Numbered from the stretch's first letter, positions 17,282 to 26,860 are shown. The stretch: DNA of 64,000 nucleotides from Cellulomonas palmilytica (GCF_021590045.1 NZ_CP062221.1:2480001-2544000), one strand, 5' to 3'. Numbers and translations: made by a program. The notes: generated by a model not told the origin, from the sequence alone.

Positions 17282-17890
17282 GTGCCTCTCGCCGACCATC
17301 CCGGGCCCCGCGTCGTCCTCGTCGGACCGCCCGGTTCGGGCAAGTCCACGGTGGGGGCGGCGTTGGCCCAGCGGTGGCAGCTCGCGCTGCGCGACACGGA
17401 CGCGGACGTCGAGGCGGTGGCGGGCAAGCCGATCGCGGAGATCTTCGTCGACGACGGCGAGCCGGCGTTCCGCGCGCTCGAGCGGGCTGCGGTCGCGGCA
17501 GCCGTCGCGGAGCACACGGGGGTGCTCGCGCTGGGCGGCGGCGCCGTGCTCGACGAGAGCACGCGACGGGTCCTCGCGGAGTACTGCGACGCGGGTGGCG
17601 TCGTCGTGTTCCTCGACGTGACGCTCGCGCACGCCGCGCCGCGCGTCGGGCTGAACCGGTCCCGCCCGCTCCTGCTCGGCAACCCGCGCGCGCAGTGGCA
17701 GGCGCTCATGGAGGCGCGCCGCCCGGTGTACGAGGACGTGGCGACGCTGCGGGTGCTCACCGACGGGTTGCGGCCCGCGGAGGTCGCCGAGGCGGTGGAG
17801 ACGGCGCTGGCGCAGGCTCGCGCGCAGGGGACGGACGAGCCGTCGGGGACACCGGCGGACGAGGCGACGACGAGGCAGGGGGACGCGTGA
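17282..17890 (+). CDS. aroK: Shikimate kinase
   Basis: Phosphorylates shikimate at O3 with ATP. 202 residues, slightly long because of a C-terminal Glu/Asp/Thr-rich tail of about 25 residues. The P-loop GPPGSGKST is at residues 15-23, the shikimate-binding Asp-Thr-Asp at 38-40, the Gly-Gly-Gly motif (LGGGAVL) near 80, and the lid Arg (NRSRPLL) near 122. GTG 17282 has a -10 hexamer only 6 nt before it. Overlaps aroB by 4 nt (GTGA), so the two are co-translated. Confidence 0.96.
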   Translation: MPLADHPGPRVVLVGPPGSGKSTVGAALAQRWQLALRDTDADVEAVAGKPIAEIFVDDGEPAFRALERAAVAAAVAEHTGVLALGGGAVLDESTRRVLAEYCDAGGVVVFLDVTLAHAAPRVGLNRSRPLLLGNPRAQWQALMEARRPVYEDVATLRVLTDGLRPAEVAEAVETALAQARAQGTDEPSGTPADEATTRQGDA

Positions 17891-19008
17891 GCGACGTACG
17901 ACGGGTGACGGTGCAGGGGGAGCAGCCCTACGACGTGGTGATCGGGCGCAACCTGCTCGCCGAGCTGCCGGCGACGCTGGGGGAGTCGGTGCGGCGCGTG
18001 CTCGTCGTGCACCCCGCGGCGCTCGCGACGACGGCGGACGTGATCATCGAGGACCTGCGCGCGCACGGCTACGAGACGTTCGGCGCGGAGGTGCCCGACG
18101 CGGAGGAGTCGAAGACCGCGCAGGTCGCGGCGTTCCTGTGGGGCGTGCTGGGCCAGGCGGACTTCACGCGTTCGGACGCGATCGTCGCGGTGGGCGGCGG
18201 CGCGACCACGGACCTCGGTGGGTTCGTCGCGGCGACGTGGCTGCGCGGCATCCGGGTCGTGCAGGTCCCGACGACGGTGCTCGCGATGGTCGACGCCGCC
18301 GTGGGCGGCAAGACCGGCATCAACACCGCGGAGGGCAAGAACCTCGTCGGCGCGTTCCACCCGCCGGCGGCCGTGCTGTGCGACCTGGCGGCGCTCGAGT
18401 CGATGCAACGGTTCGACTTCGTCGCGGGGCTCGCAGAGGTCGTCAAGACGGGCTTCATCGCCGACCCGCGCATCCTCGAGCTCGTCGAGGCGAACGTCGA
18501 GCTGCTGCAGGACCCGGTCGCCGCGGCGCGCTCGGAGGTGCTGCTCGAGCTCGTCGAGCGTGCGGTCGTCGTGAAGGCGAGGGTCGTGGGGGAGGACCTC
18601 AAGGAGGCCGGCCTGCGCGAGATCCTCAACTACGGCCACACGTTCGGTCACGCGATCGAGCAGGTCGAGCGCTACCAGTGGCGGCACGGCGCGGCGGTGT
18701 CGGTCGGCATGGTGTACGTCGCGGAGCTGTCCCGGCTCGCGGGCAAGCTGTCCGACGAGGTCGTGGACCGGCACCGCGCGGTGCTCACCTCGCTCGGGCT
18801 GCCGACGACGTACCCCGGCGACCGCTGGGAGCGGCTGCTGGGGGCGATGCGCCGCGACAAGAAGTCGCGCGGCGACCTGCTGCGGTTCGTCGTGCTGGAG
18901 GACATCGGCCACCCCACGCGGCTGGAGGGTCCCGACCCGACGCTGCTCGCGGCGGCGTACGCCGAGGTCGCGGAGGGGGCGACGTCGTCGTCCGCAGTCT
19001 CGCTGTGA
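17887..19008 (+). CDS. aroB: 3-dehydroquinate synthase
   Basis: Makes 3-dehydroquinate from DAHP using NAD and a divalent metal. 373 residues. NAD-binding [16 protein letters not shown] lies near residues 104-119; the substrate loop [19 protein letters not shown] near 130-148 is intact; metal ligands are Glu in [10 protein letters not shown], and His in GHTFGHAIE and in the downstream [10 protein letters not shown] segment. The true start is GTG 17887, overlapping the aroK stop; the frame is open upstream within aroK. Third of the four aro genes in the window. Confidence 0.97.
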   Translation: MSDVRRVTVQGEQPYDVVIGRNLLAELPATLGESVRRVLVVHPAALATTADVIIEDLRAHGYETFGAEVPDAEESKTAQVAAFLWGVLGQADFTRSDAIVAVGGGATTDLGGFVAATWLRGIRVVQVPTTVLAMVDAAVGGKTGINTAEGKNLVGAFHPPAAVLCDLAALESMQRFDFVAGLAEVVKTGFIADPRILELVEANVELLQDPVAAARSEVLLELVERAVVVKARVVGEDLKEAGLREILNYGHTFGHAIEQVERYQWRHGAAVSVGMVYVAELSRLAGKLSDEVVDRHRAVLTSLGLPTTYPGDRWERLLGAMRRDKKSRGDLLRFVVLEDIGHPTRLEGPDPTLLAAAYAEVAEGATSSSAVSL

Positions 19009-19072
19009 GGACGCCCGTCGTGCCGCACGGCGCGTCGCCGCGTCCCCGGCGGGCGGGGCGCGGCCCCGTCGA

Positions 19073-19078
19073 TAGGCT
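19073..19078 (+). promoter_or_regulatory. -10 hexamer TAGGCT, leaderless aroQ
   Basis: TAGGCT ends 6 nt before ATG 19085 in the 76-nt gap after aroB. There is no ribosome site, so aroQ can be transcribed separately as a leaderless message. Confidence 0.55.
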
Positions 19079-19084
19079 TCCCGT

Positions 19085-19525
19085 ATGACGCGAGTGCTGG
19101 TGCTCAACGGTCCGAACCTGGCCCGGTTGGGCACTCGCGAGCCGGAGGTGTACGGCTCGACGTCGTACACGGACCTCGAGTCGGCCGTGCGGCGCTGGGG
19201 AGCCGCGCTCGGCCTCGAGGTCGACGTGCGGCAGACCGACGACGAGGCCGAGCTCATCGGCTGGCTGCACGAGGCGGTCGACACGCGGTCCGACGTGGTG
19301 CTCAACCCGGCGGCGTTCACGCACTACTCGTACGGGATGCGGGACGCGGCGGCGCAGGTCACGGGCGCGCACCTGCGGCTCGTCGAGGTGCACATCACGA
19401 ACCCGTACGCGCGGGAGGCGTTCCGCCACACGTCGGTCGTCGGCGCGGTGGCGACGGGCACGGTCGCCGGCTTCGGGCTCGACTCGTACCGGCTGGCGCT
19501 GTCGGCGCTCGCCCCCGTGGACTGA
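19085..19525 (+). CDS. aroQ: Type II 3-dehydroquinate dehydratase
   Basis: Dehydrates 3-dehydroquinate to 3-dehydroshikimate by anti-elimination; type II enzymes form dodecamers. 146 residues, normal length. Motifs: VLNGPNLARLGTREPEVYG (residues 5-23, with the catalytic Tyr at the end and the mobile-loop Arg), NPAAFTHYSYGMRDA (His near 79) and VEVHITNPYAREAFRHTSV (His near 101). Substrate recognition residues look intact. Follows aroB by 76 nt. Confidence 0.97.
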   Translation: MTRVLVLNGPNLARLGTREPEVYGSTSYTDLESAVRRWGAALGLEVDVRQTDDEAELIGWLHEAVDTRSDVVLNPAAFTHYSYGMRDAAAQVTGAHLRLVEVHITNPYAREAFRHTSVVGAVATGTVAGFGLDSYRLALSALAPVD

Positions 19526-19558
19526 ACAAGTCCCAGTACTTGTGCGCTGCTGAACAAG
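19522..19558. promoter_or_regulatory. Candidate operator of the satD-like gene
   Basis: CTGAACAAG occurs at 19522-19530 and 19550-19558 as a direct repeat. Between them ACTTGT at 19538-19543 is the inverse of ACAAGT at 19526-19531. Three half-sites fall within 37 nt immediately before a gene that encodes a helix-turn-helix protein, so autoregulation is a natural guess (inference). Confidence 0.45.
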
Positions 19559-19574
19559 GCTTCACACTGGTGGC

Positions 19575-20213
19575 ATGCTCGTCCTGACGATCGACCAGCG
19601 GGGCAGCCGCCGCGACGGCGACCGGGTGCCCGAGCTCCTGCGCGCGTTCGAGGACGCCTGGCCCGGGATCGTGGCCGGCTCGCCCGCGCCGACGCCTGAG
19701 GGCGTCGCCCTCGGCTTCGAGCGCACGGTGGGGGACGAGGTCCAGGGCGTCCTCGAGGACGGCACGCTCGCCGTCGCGCTCACGCTGCGCGTCCTGCGGA
19801 CCGGGGGCTGGAGCGTCGGCATCGGCTGCGGGCGCGTCGACGAGCCGCTCGCCGAGACGTCCCGCGCGGCGTCCGGCACCGCGTTCGTGCTCGCCCGCGA
19901 CGCCGTCGAGGCCGCCAAGAGCCGCCAGCGCGTGGTCCCGTTCGCGGTGCGCGGCGCGCACCACCAGGCGGGGCTCGACGCCGAGGCCGTCCTCACGCTG
20001 GTCGCCGCGACCGCCGCGCGGCGCACCACCGCGGGCTGGGAGGCGGTCGACGCGGTCGACGCTGCGGGTCCCGACGCGCGTCAGGAGGACGTGGCCTCCG
20101 CGATGGGGATCACGCAGCAGGCCGTGAGCCAGCGCCTGCGCACCGCGCTGTACGACGAGGCGCGCGCCGCGTCCGGGGCCGCCGCGCGGCTCCTGCTCGC
20201 GGCGCAGGGCTGA
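19575..20213 (+). CDS. SatD-like protein with C-terminal helix-turn-helix
   Basis: A 212-residue protein resembling the SatD family. The N-terminal half (residues 1-130) has the family pattern DQRGSRRDGDRVPELL and a Gly-Ile-Gly-x-Gly strand. The C-terminus (about 160-200) is a sigma-like or MarR-like helix-turn-helix (VASAMGITQQAVSQRL). Start ATG 19575 has no clear ribosome site, only CACACT 6 nt upstream, so it may be leaderless. It converges on the small membrane protein at 20225, a pairing I recall as common for this family. Biochemical role unknown; a transcriptional or sensory function is inferred from the helix-turn-helix and the repeats upstream. Confidence 0.75.
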   Translation: MLVLTIDQRGSRRDGDRVPELLRAFEDAWPGIVAGSPAPTPEGVALGFERTVGDEVQGVLEDGTLAVALTLRVLRTGGWSVGIGCGRVDEPLAETSRAASGTAFVLARDAVEAAKSRQRVVPFAVRGAHHQAGLDAEAVLTLVAATAARRTTAGWEAVDAVDAAGPDARQEDVASAMGITQQAVSQRLRTALYDEARAASGAAARLLLAAQG

Positions 20214-20224
20214 GCGCGCGGGCC

Positions 20225-20668
20225 CTAGAACGTGAGCGTCGCGAGCAGCCCGCACCCCGCGGCCCACAGCAGCGACGCGAGCGTGCCGATCACGAACCGC
20301 TCCGACGCGCCGGGGTTCTCCTTCAGCTCGGGGTAGCGACCCAGACCCTTGACCGCGACGACGATCGCCACCCCGGCAGGCTGGCCGAGCAGCACGCACG
20401 CGGTCACCGCTGCGCGCTCGAGGAAGCCGATCCACGTGCCGCCGCGCAGCGCGGCACGCGCCGCCGGGCCGTCCGGGCCGGCCGGGTCGAGCGACGACGC
20501 GGGCGCGGGCGGGGGCGGCACGGGTCCGGGGTCGACGGGCGCACCGCGAGGTCCGGGCACGGGGTCCGCGCCCGGCCGGGAGGCGAGGCGCAGCACGCCG
20601 GAGACGAACCACCAGCCGCCGCCGACGGAGACGACGAGCGCGCCGAGGACCGCGAGCACCGTGAGCAT
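20225..20668 (-). CDS. Small membrane protein next to satD
   Basis: A 147-residue protein of unknown function. A first transmembrane helix covers residues about 3-24, followed by a Pro/Gly/Asp linker (30-70) and two or three hydrophobic segments. A motif [19 protein letters not shown], which looks conserved, sits between the last two helices. The start is ATG 20668; the frame is open further up but is low-complexity there. Its stop is 11 nt from the satD-like stop (convergent). It is tempting to see it as the partner of the SatD-like protein, but no mechanism is visible. Confidence 0.7.
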   Translation of the reverse strand: MLTVLAVLGALVVSVGGGWWFVSGVLRLASRPGADPVPGPRGAPVDPGPVPPPPAPASSLDPAGPDGPAARAALRGGTWIGFLERAAVTACVLLGQPAGVAIVVAVKGLGRYPELKENPGASERFVIGTLASLLWAAGCGLLATLTF

Positions 20669-20943
20669 GCGCCTACCGAACCACAGTCCACCCGCGCACG
20701 TGGCCGTTCGCGCTCCCGAACCCGGCCGACCCCGCGGATGCTCCGGCCACCAGCCGCGACACCCGGAGCAACAGCGGGCTGGGGGGCGGGCGGGTCGCGG
20801 CGGACGGTGGCGCGCGTGGCGGGACGGTACGATGGTCGGCGGCCTGCGGCCGGACGCGACCACCCCGGATCACCAGCGAGGAGACCCGTCGGGTGCGGGG
20901 CGCGCGAGCCGCCTCGATCCACCTCGACAGGAAGCGACGAACC

Positions 20944-21507
20944 GTGGCGACCACCAACGACCTCAAGAACGGCACCGTGCTGCGCATCGACGGCCAGCTC
21001 TGGACCGTCATCGAGTTCCAGCACGTCAAGCCCGGCAAGGGCGGCGCGTTCGTGCGCACCAAGCTGAAGAACGTCCTGTCCGGCAAGGTCGTCGACCGCA
21101 CGTTCAACGCCGGCGTGAAGGTCGAGACGGCCAACGTCGACAAGCGCGAGATGCAGTACCTGTACAAGGACGGCGACGACTTCGTGTTCATGGACACGGA
21201 CACGTACGACCAGCTGCACGTCCCGGCCGCGACGGTCGGCGACGCCGCGAACTTCCTGCTCGAGAACCAGAACGCGCTCGTCGCGACGAACGAGGGCGCG
21301 CCGCTCTACGTCGAGCTGCCGCCGTCGGTGACCCTGCTGGTCACGTACACCGAGCCCGGCCTGCAGGGCGACCGGTCGAGCGCCGGCACCAAGCCGGCGA
21401 CGCTCGAGACCGGCTACGAGATCCAGGTCCCGCTGTTCCTCGAGGCCGACACCAAGGTCAAGGTCGACACGCGCGACGGCTCCTACCTGGGTCGCGTGAA
21501 CGACTGA
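20944..21507 (+). CDS. efp: Elongation factor P
   Basis: Relieves ribosomes stalled on polyproline stretches by binding between the P and E sites. 187 residues with the usual three beta-barrel domains. The tip loop [12 protein letters not shown] carries Lys near residue 32 as the functional residue; the C-terminal domain ends with the signature [12 protein letters not shown]. The start is GTG 20944 after ACAGGAAGCG; the frame is open 17 codons further up. A TACGAT hexamer at 20828-20833 may be the -10 of a leadered promoter. nusB follows after 1 nt. Confidence 0.97.
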   Translation: MATTNDLKNGTVLRIDGQLWTVIEFQHVKPGKGGAFVRTKLKNVLSGKVVDRTFNAGVKVETANVDKREMQYLYKDGDDFVFMDTDTYDQLHVPAATVGDAANFLLENQNALVATNEGAPLYVELPPSVTLLVTYTEPGLQGDRSSAGTKPATLETGYEIQVPLFLEADTKVKVDTRDGSYLGRVND

Positions 21508-21508
21508 C

Positions 21509-21925
21509 GTGGGAGCCCGGTCCAAGGCCCGCAAGCGGGCCGTCGACGTCCTCTTCGAGGCCGACCAGCGCGGTGTCGAACCCGTGACGCTGCTCGCGCA
21601 GCGCATCGCCGAGCCCGGCACCGAGGCGGCGCTGCCGCAGTACGCGGTCGAGATCGTCGAGGGCGTCGTCGCGCGCCTCGCCCGCATCGACGAGGTCCTC
21701 GCCTCGCACTCGCACGGCTGGACGATCGAGCGGATGCCGGCGGTCGACCGCGCGGTGCTGCGGGTCGGCACGTGGGAGGTGCTGTTCAACGACGAGGTGC
21801 CGGACGCGGTCGCGGTCGACGAGGCGGTGGACCTGGTCCGTGCGCTGTCGACGGACGAGTCCCCGACGTTCGTGAACGGCCTGCTGGGCCGGATCGTCGA
21901 GCTCAAGCCGATGCTGCTGGCCTGA
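21509..21925 (+). CDS. nusB: Transcription antitermination factor NusB
   Basis: All-helical RNA-binding protein of 138 residues that joins NusE (ribosomal protein S10) at boxA during rRNA transcription. N-terminal SKARKRAVDVLFEAD and the C-terminal pattern NDEVPDAVAVDEAVDLVR, TFVNGLLGRI are typical. GTG 21509 starts 1 nt after the efp stop. The efp-nusB pairing is the usual one in actinobacteria. Normal length; nothing unusual. Confidence 0.96.
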   Translation: MGARSKARKRAVDVLFEADQRGVEPVTLLAQRIAEPGTEAALPQYAVEIVEGVVARLARIDEVLASHSHGWTIERMPAVDRAVLRVGTWEVLFNDEVPDAVAVDEAVDLVRALSTDESPTFVNGLLGRIVELKPMLLA

Positions 21926-22077
21926 GCCCGCCCGCACGCCCGCCCGCACGTCACGAGGCGCGTCGTCCCCGCCGGGCGGCGCGCCTCGCCGGGCGTGACC
22001 CGGCGGCGCCCGAACCGGCACCGGATCGTGACCAGGACCGGCCACCGGCGGACCGGCGATCGGCTACACCTGGTCCC

Positions 22078-22593
22078 GTGACGGACCAGCAGAGGACGCC
22101 GGGGCGCGGGCGACGCGCCAGGACGTGGAAGATCGCCGCCGGAGCGGGGGCGGTCACGATCGTCCTGGGTGCGGCCGGGGTGGCCTCCGGCTGCCTGCCG
22201 CTCGCGTCGGCGTGCCCGGGGCCGACCGTGCAGGTCCGACCCGAGGGCCAGGCCTCGTACGGCTCGGGACCGGACCTCACGTCGGCGACGGCAGGTGAGC
22301 CGATCACCGTGGCCGGCTACGGGTTCGGCTTCTGCGACGACACGGGCGGTGAGCTGTGCTCGCGCGACGGCCGGGTGTCCGGCCCGCGGGACGTGACCGT
22401 GACGTGGCAGGTCCCGGGGCACGAGCCCAGCACGGTCGGGACCGGGAAGATCGACGGCGCGGCGTCGTTCCGCATCGACGTCGTCCTGCCCGAGCAGGAC
22501 GCCGGGCAGTCGGGGCTGCTCGTCGTGCGGCGCGGCGACGTCGGGGACCGGTACGAGCCCTACTCGTTCCCCCTGCTCGTCGAGCAGGCCTGA
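22078..22593 (+). CDS. Secreted or membrane-anchored protein of unknown function
   Basis: A 171-residue protein with a basic N-terminus (GRGRRARTWK), a hydrophobic segment at about residues 17-38 and a Cys-rich exported part (SGCLPLASACPG, then GFCDDTGGELCSRDG). The C-terminal part looks like an all-beta Ig-like domain ending in YEPYSFPLLVEQA. The Cys after the hydrophobic run is not in a good lipobox. GTG 22078 was chosen because the hydrophobic segment then becomes N-terminal, and TACACC lies 7 nt upstream. Convergent with the GGDEF-EAL gene, 10 nt between stops. Family not recognised. Confidence 0.65.
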   Translation: MTDQQRTPGRGRRARTWKIAAGAGAVTIVLGAAGVASGCLPLASACPGPTVQVRPEGQASYGSGPDLTSATAGEPITVAGYGFGFCDDTGGELCSRDGRVSGPRDVTVTWQVPGHEPSTVGTGKIDGAASFRIDVVLPEQDAGQSGLLVVRRGDVGDRYEPYSFPLLVEQA

Positions 22594-22603
22594 GCCGCCG
22601 CGC

Positions 22604-24952
22604 TCAGGCGCGGTGGTGCATCAGGTCGAACCGGTCGTCCGCGCGCGGTGACGGCACGACGCGCAGCGGACGCGTGTCCTCCCACTGCGAGCCCGGGCGC
22701 GGGCCGCGGACGGGGATCGTCGGCGCCGCCCGTCCGAGGAAGTTGCCCTGCACCCGTCGGACGCCGAGCTCCACGAGCGCGTCCAGGTCCGCGGCGCGTT
22801 CCACGCCTTCGGCGACGACGTCGAGCCCGTGCGCGGACGCCAGCTCGAGTATCGCCCGCACCACGGAGGCACCGCGCTCGGTGTCGACCTCGCGGACGAA
22901 CGAGCGGTCGATCTTGAGGACGTCGACGGGCAGCCGTGCGAGCCGCGCGAGCGAGGAGTAGCCGGTGCCGAAGTCGTCGACGGCGATGCGCGTGCCCCGT
23001 GCGCGCAGCTCGGACAGCACCGGCACCGCGGCGACGGTCTGCACGAGCGCGCTCTCGGTGATCTCGAGCGTGAGGTGCTCCCAGTACGTGGTGCCCCACG
23101 CGGTCTCGATCTGCTCGAGCGCGTCCGGCTCCGAGAGGTGGCGGGCGGCGAGGTTCACGGACACGGGCATCTGGAACCGGTCGAGCGCGCGCCGGGCCTG
23201 GCTCAGCATCGACAGTCCGATGGGCACGATGAGGCCGGTCTCCTCGGCGAGCTCCAGCCAGTCGACGGGCAGCAGCAGCCGGCCGTGGTGGTCCCAGCGG
23301 GCCAGCGCCTCGACCTGGAGCACCTCGAGCGTGCGCGCGTCGACGATCGGCTGGTAGTGCGCGGTGAAGAGGCCGTCCGCGACCGCGGCCTCGAGCGCGG
23401 AGCGCTGCACGCGCTCGGCCTCGACGGCGCGGCGCAGCGCGCGGTCGAACACCCGGAAGCCGGAGCGCGAGCGCTTGGCCTCGAGCATCGCGGTGTCGGC
23501 GTGCCGCACGAGCGCCTCGACGTCGACGACGTCGCCGGGCTGCCAGGTCGCGATGCCGACGGACAGGCGCGACGGCCGGTTGCCGGGGGAGCGGTCGACG
23601 AAGCCCTCGCGCAGCGAGCGGGCGATCGAGACGAGCTCGGGGTCGAGCGGCGCGCGCGAGATCACCACGACGAACTCGTCGCCGCCGAGCCGTCCGACGA
23701 ACGTCTCCTCGTCCGGGATCGCGCCGCGCAGGAACGTCGCGACGCGGCACAGCATGTCGTCGCCGCCCGCGTGCCCGTGCACGTCGTTGTAGCGCTTGAA
23801 GCCGTCGAGGTCGCAGTAGACGAGCGAGACGCGCGTGCGCTCGACGTTGGCGCGCTCGAGCACCTCGTGCAGGTGCTTCTGCACGGCGCGACGGTTCGGC
23901 AGGCCGGTGAGCGCGTCGGCGAACGCGGTGCGGTTGAGCTGGCGCGTGAGCGTGTAGCGCTCCGCTGCGGCGGAGACGATCTGCGCGAGGTCGACGAGGA
24001 ACGCCCGCTGGTGGGCGTCGCGCACCTGCGTGCTGTAGAGCTCGCACACGTACCGGCCGTGCGCGATGGGCCGCAGCGTGCCCTCGACCGCGGGGTCGCC
24101 GAGGACCTTGCGGGCCTCGTCGCGTGCCTGGAGCAGCAGGGTGTCGGCGTCGCGCGCGAACCACGCGGCGTTGGAGACGCGTGCGATGGCGTCGCGCATC
24201 CGGTGCTGCCGGCTCGCCTCGTCCTGCGACTGGCGCACGCGCACGAGCGCGAGCGCGGCGAGCCCGAACGCGATCGGGACGGCCCACAGCGCGGCGAGCA
24301 GGGAGCTGATGTCGCGGTCCGGCATGAACCCGCTCGCGACGAGCATGCTGACGGACTCGAGCCCCGCGGCGACGAGGAGCGCGCCCCACACCGTGACGGA
24401 GTGCCGCCCGAGCGTGACGACCACGTAGGACAGGACGACGAGGGTCGCGACGACGAGCGTCGAGCCGACCACGAGGTCGCTGCGCGGGCCGGCGTCGCGG
24501 ACCTCGGGCACGAGCCACGCGATCGCGTGCGCGGCGAGCGGGACGGCCGCCCCGGCGACCCACCACGACGTGCGCGGACCCTGCGCGAAGGCGCGGGTCG
24601 TCGGGAGCGCGAGGAGCAGGAAGCCGGCGACGAGCAGGATGTGCGCGAAGGTCAGGACGGTCTGCGTGGTCCCGGGTGCGAGGTATCCGGCGACCGCGCC
24701 GACGAGAAGCATGAGGCCGATGTCCGCGGACCAGGCGAGCCCCCACACGGCGCCCACGGGCCGACGGTCGGTGCGCCACCAGAGCCACTGCAGCACGAGG
24801 AGGCCCGCCACCAGACCTGCCGCCAGCAGCTGGACCGCGCAGACCCACGTGGGAACCGACCCGAGCACGGTGGTTGCTTCGGCGCGCACGGGCCCCGACA
24901 TGACCCGGCATTCGGGTGACGTGGCCCCCAACGGGCGAAATGTTCTTCTCAT
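22604..24952 (-). CDS. Membrane-bound GGDEF-EAL cyclic-di-GMP protein
   Basis: A 782-residue protein. Residues about 20-320 contain eight or so hydrophobic segments and a helical linker. The GGDEF domain follows (DLDGFKRYNDVHGHAGGDD, then RLGGDEFVVV with the active GGDEF intact). The EAL domain comes next (VEALARW, NLAARHL, LEITES, DDFGTGYSS, LKIDRSFV, VVAEGVE), with the main metal and catalytic residues present. Both synthesis and hydrolysis of cyclic-di-GMP are therefore possible; which dominates is unknown. ATG 24952 is preceded by AGGGAG at 7 nt; ATG 24901 is a shorter alternative without a ribosome site. Cyclic-di-GMP often controls pili and adhesion, and a pilus cluster lies 13 kb away (inference). 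Confidence 0.9.
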   Translation of the reverse strand: MRRTFRPLGATSPECRVMSGPVRAEATTVLGSVPTWVCAVQLLAAGLVAGLLVLQWLWWRTDRRPVGAVWGLAWSADIGLMLLVGAVAGYLAPGTTQTVLTFAHILLVAGFLLLALPTTRAFAQGPRTSWWVAGAAVPLAAHAIAWLVPEVRDAGPRSDLVVGSTLVVATLVVLSYVVVTLGRHSVTVWGALLVAAGLESVSMLVASGFMPDRDISSLLAALWAVPIAFGLAALALVRVRQSQDEASRQHRMRDAIARVSNAAWFARDADTLLLQARDEARKVLGDPAVEGTLRPIAHGRYVCELYSTQVRDAHQRAFLVDLAQIVSAAAERYTLTRQLNRTAFADALTGLPNRRAVQKHLHEVLERANVERTRVSLVYCDLDGFKRYNDVHGHAGGDDMLCRVATFLRGAIPDEETFVGRLGGDEFVVVISRAPLDPELVSIARSLREGFVDRSPGNRPSRLSVGIATWQPGDVVDVEALVRHADTAMLEAKRSRSGFRVFDRALRRAVEAERVQRSALEAAVADGLFTAHYQPIVDARTLEVLQVEALARWDHHGRLLLPVDWLELAEETGLIVPIGLSMLSQARRALDRFQMPVSVNLAARHLSEPDALEQIETAWGTTYWEHLTLEITESALVQTVAAVPVLSELRARGTRIAVDDFGTGYSSLARLARLPVDVLKIDRSFVREVDTERGASVVRAILELASAHGLDVVAEGVERAADLDALVELGVRRVQGNFLGRAAPTIPVRGPRPGSQWEDTRPLRVVPSPRADDRFDLMHHRA

Positions 24953-25048
24953 CCGGACACTCCCTGCGCATGGGGCAACTGAGGCAATACGCTCTCTGGG
25001 GCCCGGTGGACACAAGCCCTGGGTGCGACGACGAGCGGAGAAGACTTC

Positions 25049-26806
25049 ATGACGACCTGGACCCGCGCCAGACGAGCGATCGCGACGGTCGCCTGCGGCG
25101 GCCTCGCGGCGACCCTGGTGGGTGCCGCGCTCGCGCCGGCGGCCACCGCGGCAGGCGGCGACGGCACGCTCCCGAAGAAGGAGGCGCCGGCCGTCGAGAA
25201 GGAGGAGACGCTCGTCGCGGGCGTCGTCTACAGCTTCAAGGGCGGCCTGGCCGCTGCCGCGGGCTCGGCCGACGCGGTCGCGGCGCGCGCCTCGGTGCAC
25301 GCGTCGGTCCAGTCGGCCCTCAAGGCCAGCGGCGCCCGGGTCACGAACGGCGCGCACGCGGTCGACGCGGGCGGCACGTGGGCCGTCGAGTTCGCGACCC
25401 CCGTTCCCGCGGCGCAGGCGCGCGCGGCGATCGAGGCGCTCGACGGGGTCCCCGGGATCTCGGACGTGGAGCCGAACTACATCTCGACGGCCGACGCCGC
25501 GGCGCCGATCGTCCCGAAGGACCCGTACGTCAAGCAGTACCAGTGGAACATCTGGGACTACTCGTCGCGCGGCACCATCGACGGCGTCGCCTGGCCCACG
25601 GGCGGGTACTCGAGCCACGCGACGGCGCTGTGGCCCGCGACCAAGGGCAAGAACGTCGTGGTCGCCGTGCTCGACACGGGCCGCACCGCGCACCCGCAGC
25701 TCGACGACGTGACGGTCGCGGGCTACGACATGATCTCGAACAAGGACCGCGCGCGTGACGGCAACGGTCGCGACTCCAACCCGCAGGACCAGGGTGACTG
25801 GGACGACGAGGGCCCGAGCTCGTGGCACGGGACGCACGTGGCGGGCATCGTCGCCGCGAAGTGGGACGGTGCGCGAGGCGTCGGCGTCGCGCCCGGTGTC
25901 CGGATCCAGCACGTGCGCGTGCTCGGCTACGAGGGCGGCACGTCGGCGGACATCGCCGCGGCCATCACGTGGGCGTCCGGCGGCACGGTGAGCGGCACGT
26001 CGAAGAACAAGACGCCCGCGAAGGTCATCAACCTGTCGCTCGGCGGCAAGCACGAGTGCGGTGCCATGACGCAGCGCGCGATCGACAACGCGCGCAAGCG
26101 CGGCGCGGTGATCGTGGTCTCGGCCGGCAACTCGGCCACCAGCGCGTCGCTGTACGGGCCCGCCAACTGCAAGAACGTCATCACGGTCGCGGCGCTCGAC
26201 GAGTACGGCCAGCGCGCCAGCTACTCGAACTACGGCAAGGACGTGGAGATCGGGGCACCCGGCGGCGAGTACGCCTCGGGCTACCGCATGATCCTGTCCA
26301 CGCTGAACACGGGCACCACGCGCCCGGCCACGCAGACGTGGGGCACGAACATGGGCACGAGCCAGGCGGCGCCGCACGTCTCCGCCGCGGCGGCGATGCT
26401 CACGTCGCTGGGCCTCAAGGGCAGCGCGGTCGAGTCGGCGGTGAAGAAGGCCACCTCGCCCTTCCCGAACTACCCGAACTACCCCGAGTACAACTGCACG
26501 ACGTCCAAGTGCGGCGCCGGCTACCTCAACCTGCAGAAGGTGCTCGCGCCGGCCGGTGACGTCACCATCTCGGGCACGGCGAAGGTCGGCAGCACCGTCA
26601 CGGCGAAGTACAACTTCGCGGGCAAGGTCAACGGGTACAAGTTCCAGTGGTACCGCGACGGCAAGGCGATCTCGGGCGCGACGGGCAAGACCCGCACCCT
26701 GACGTCCAACGACAAGGGCAAGGTCATCAAGGTCCGCGTGGTCCCGGTCGGCACCGGCTCGTACGTGTCGATCTCGAAGTACTCGGCGGGCACCAAGGTC
26801 GGCTGA
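25049..26806 (+). CDS. Secreted subtilisin-like (S8) serine protease
   Basis: A 585-residue extracellular protease. Signal peptide about residues 1-32, then a propeptide of the inhibitor type (to about 155, ending VEPNYIST). The catalytic domain has Asp in VVAVLDTGR (near 212), His in HGTHVAGI (near 265) and Ser in GTSQAAPHVS (near 445); the oxyanion Asn is in VSAGNSA. The Ser motif has Gln where Met is usual. Residues about 500-585 form an Ig-like C-terminal domain (FQWYRDGKAIS). ATG 25049 follows GGAGAAG. Divergent from the GGDEF-EAL gene with 96 nt between starts, and closed by a strong hairpin. Substrate unknown. Confidence 0.94.
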   Translation: MTTWTRARRAIATVACGGLAATLVGAALAPAATAAGGDGTLPKKEAPAVEKEETLVAGVVYSFKGGLAAAAGSADAVAARASVHASVQSALKASGARVTNGAHAVDAGGTWAVEFATPVPAAQARAAIEALDGVPGISDVEPNYISTADAAAPIVPKDPYVKQYQWNIWDYSSRGTIDGVAWPTGGYSSHATALWPATKGKNVVVAVLDTGRTAHPQLDDVTVAGYDMISNKDRARDGNGRDSNPQDQGDWDDEGPSSWHGTHVAGIVAAKWDGARGVGVAPGVRIQHVRVLGYEGGTSADIAAAITWASGGTVSGTSKNKTPAKVINLSLGGKHECGAMTQRAIDNARKRGAVIVVSAGNSATSASLYGPANCKNVITVAALDEYGQRASYSNYGKDVEIGAPGGEYASGYRMILSTLNTGTTRPATQTWGTNMGTSQAAPHVSAAAAMLTSLGLKGSAVESAVKKATSPFPNYPNYPEYNCTTSKCGAGYLNLQKVLAPAGDVTISGTAKVGSTVTAKYNFAGKVNGYKFQWYRDGKAISGATGKTRTLTSNDKGKVIKVRVVPVGTGSYVSISKYSAGTKVG

Positions 26807-26825
26807 GTCCTGCCGTTCTGGTCAG

Positions 26826-26860
26826 GAGGGGCGGGTGCGTCGACGACGCGCCCGCCCCTC
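26826..26860 (+). terminator. Terminator after the S8 protease
   Basis: Arms 26826-26839 and 26847-26860 pair over 14 bp (GAGGGGCGGG perfect, then one G-T) around a 7-nt loop, 20 nt after the protease stop. Confidence 0.8.
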
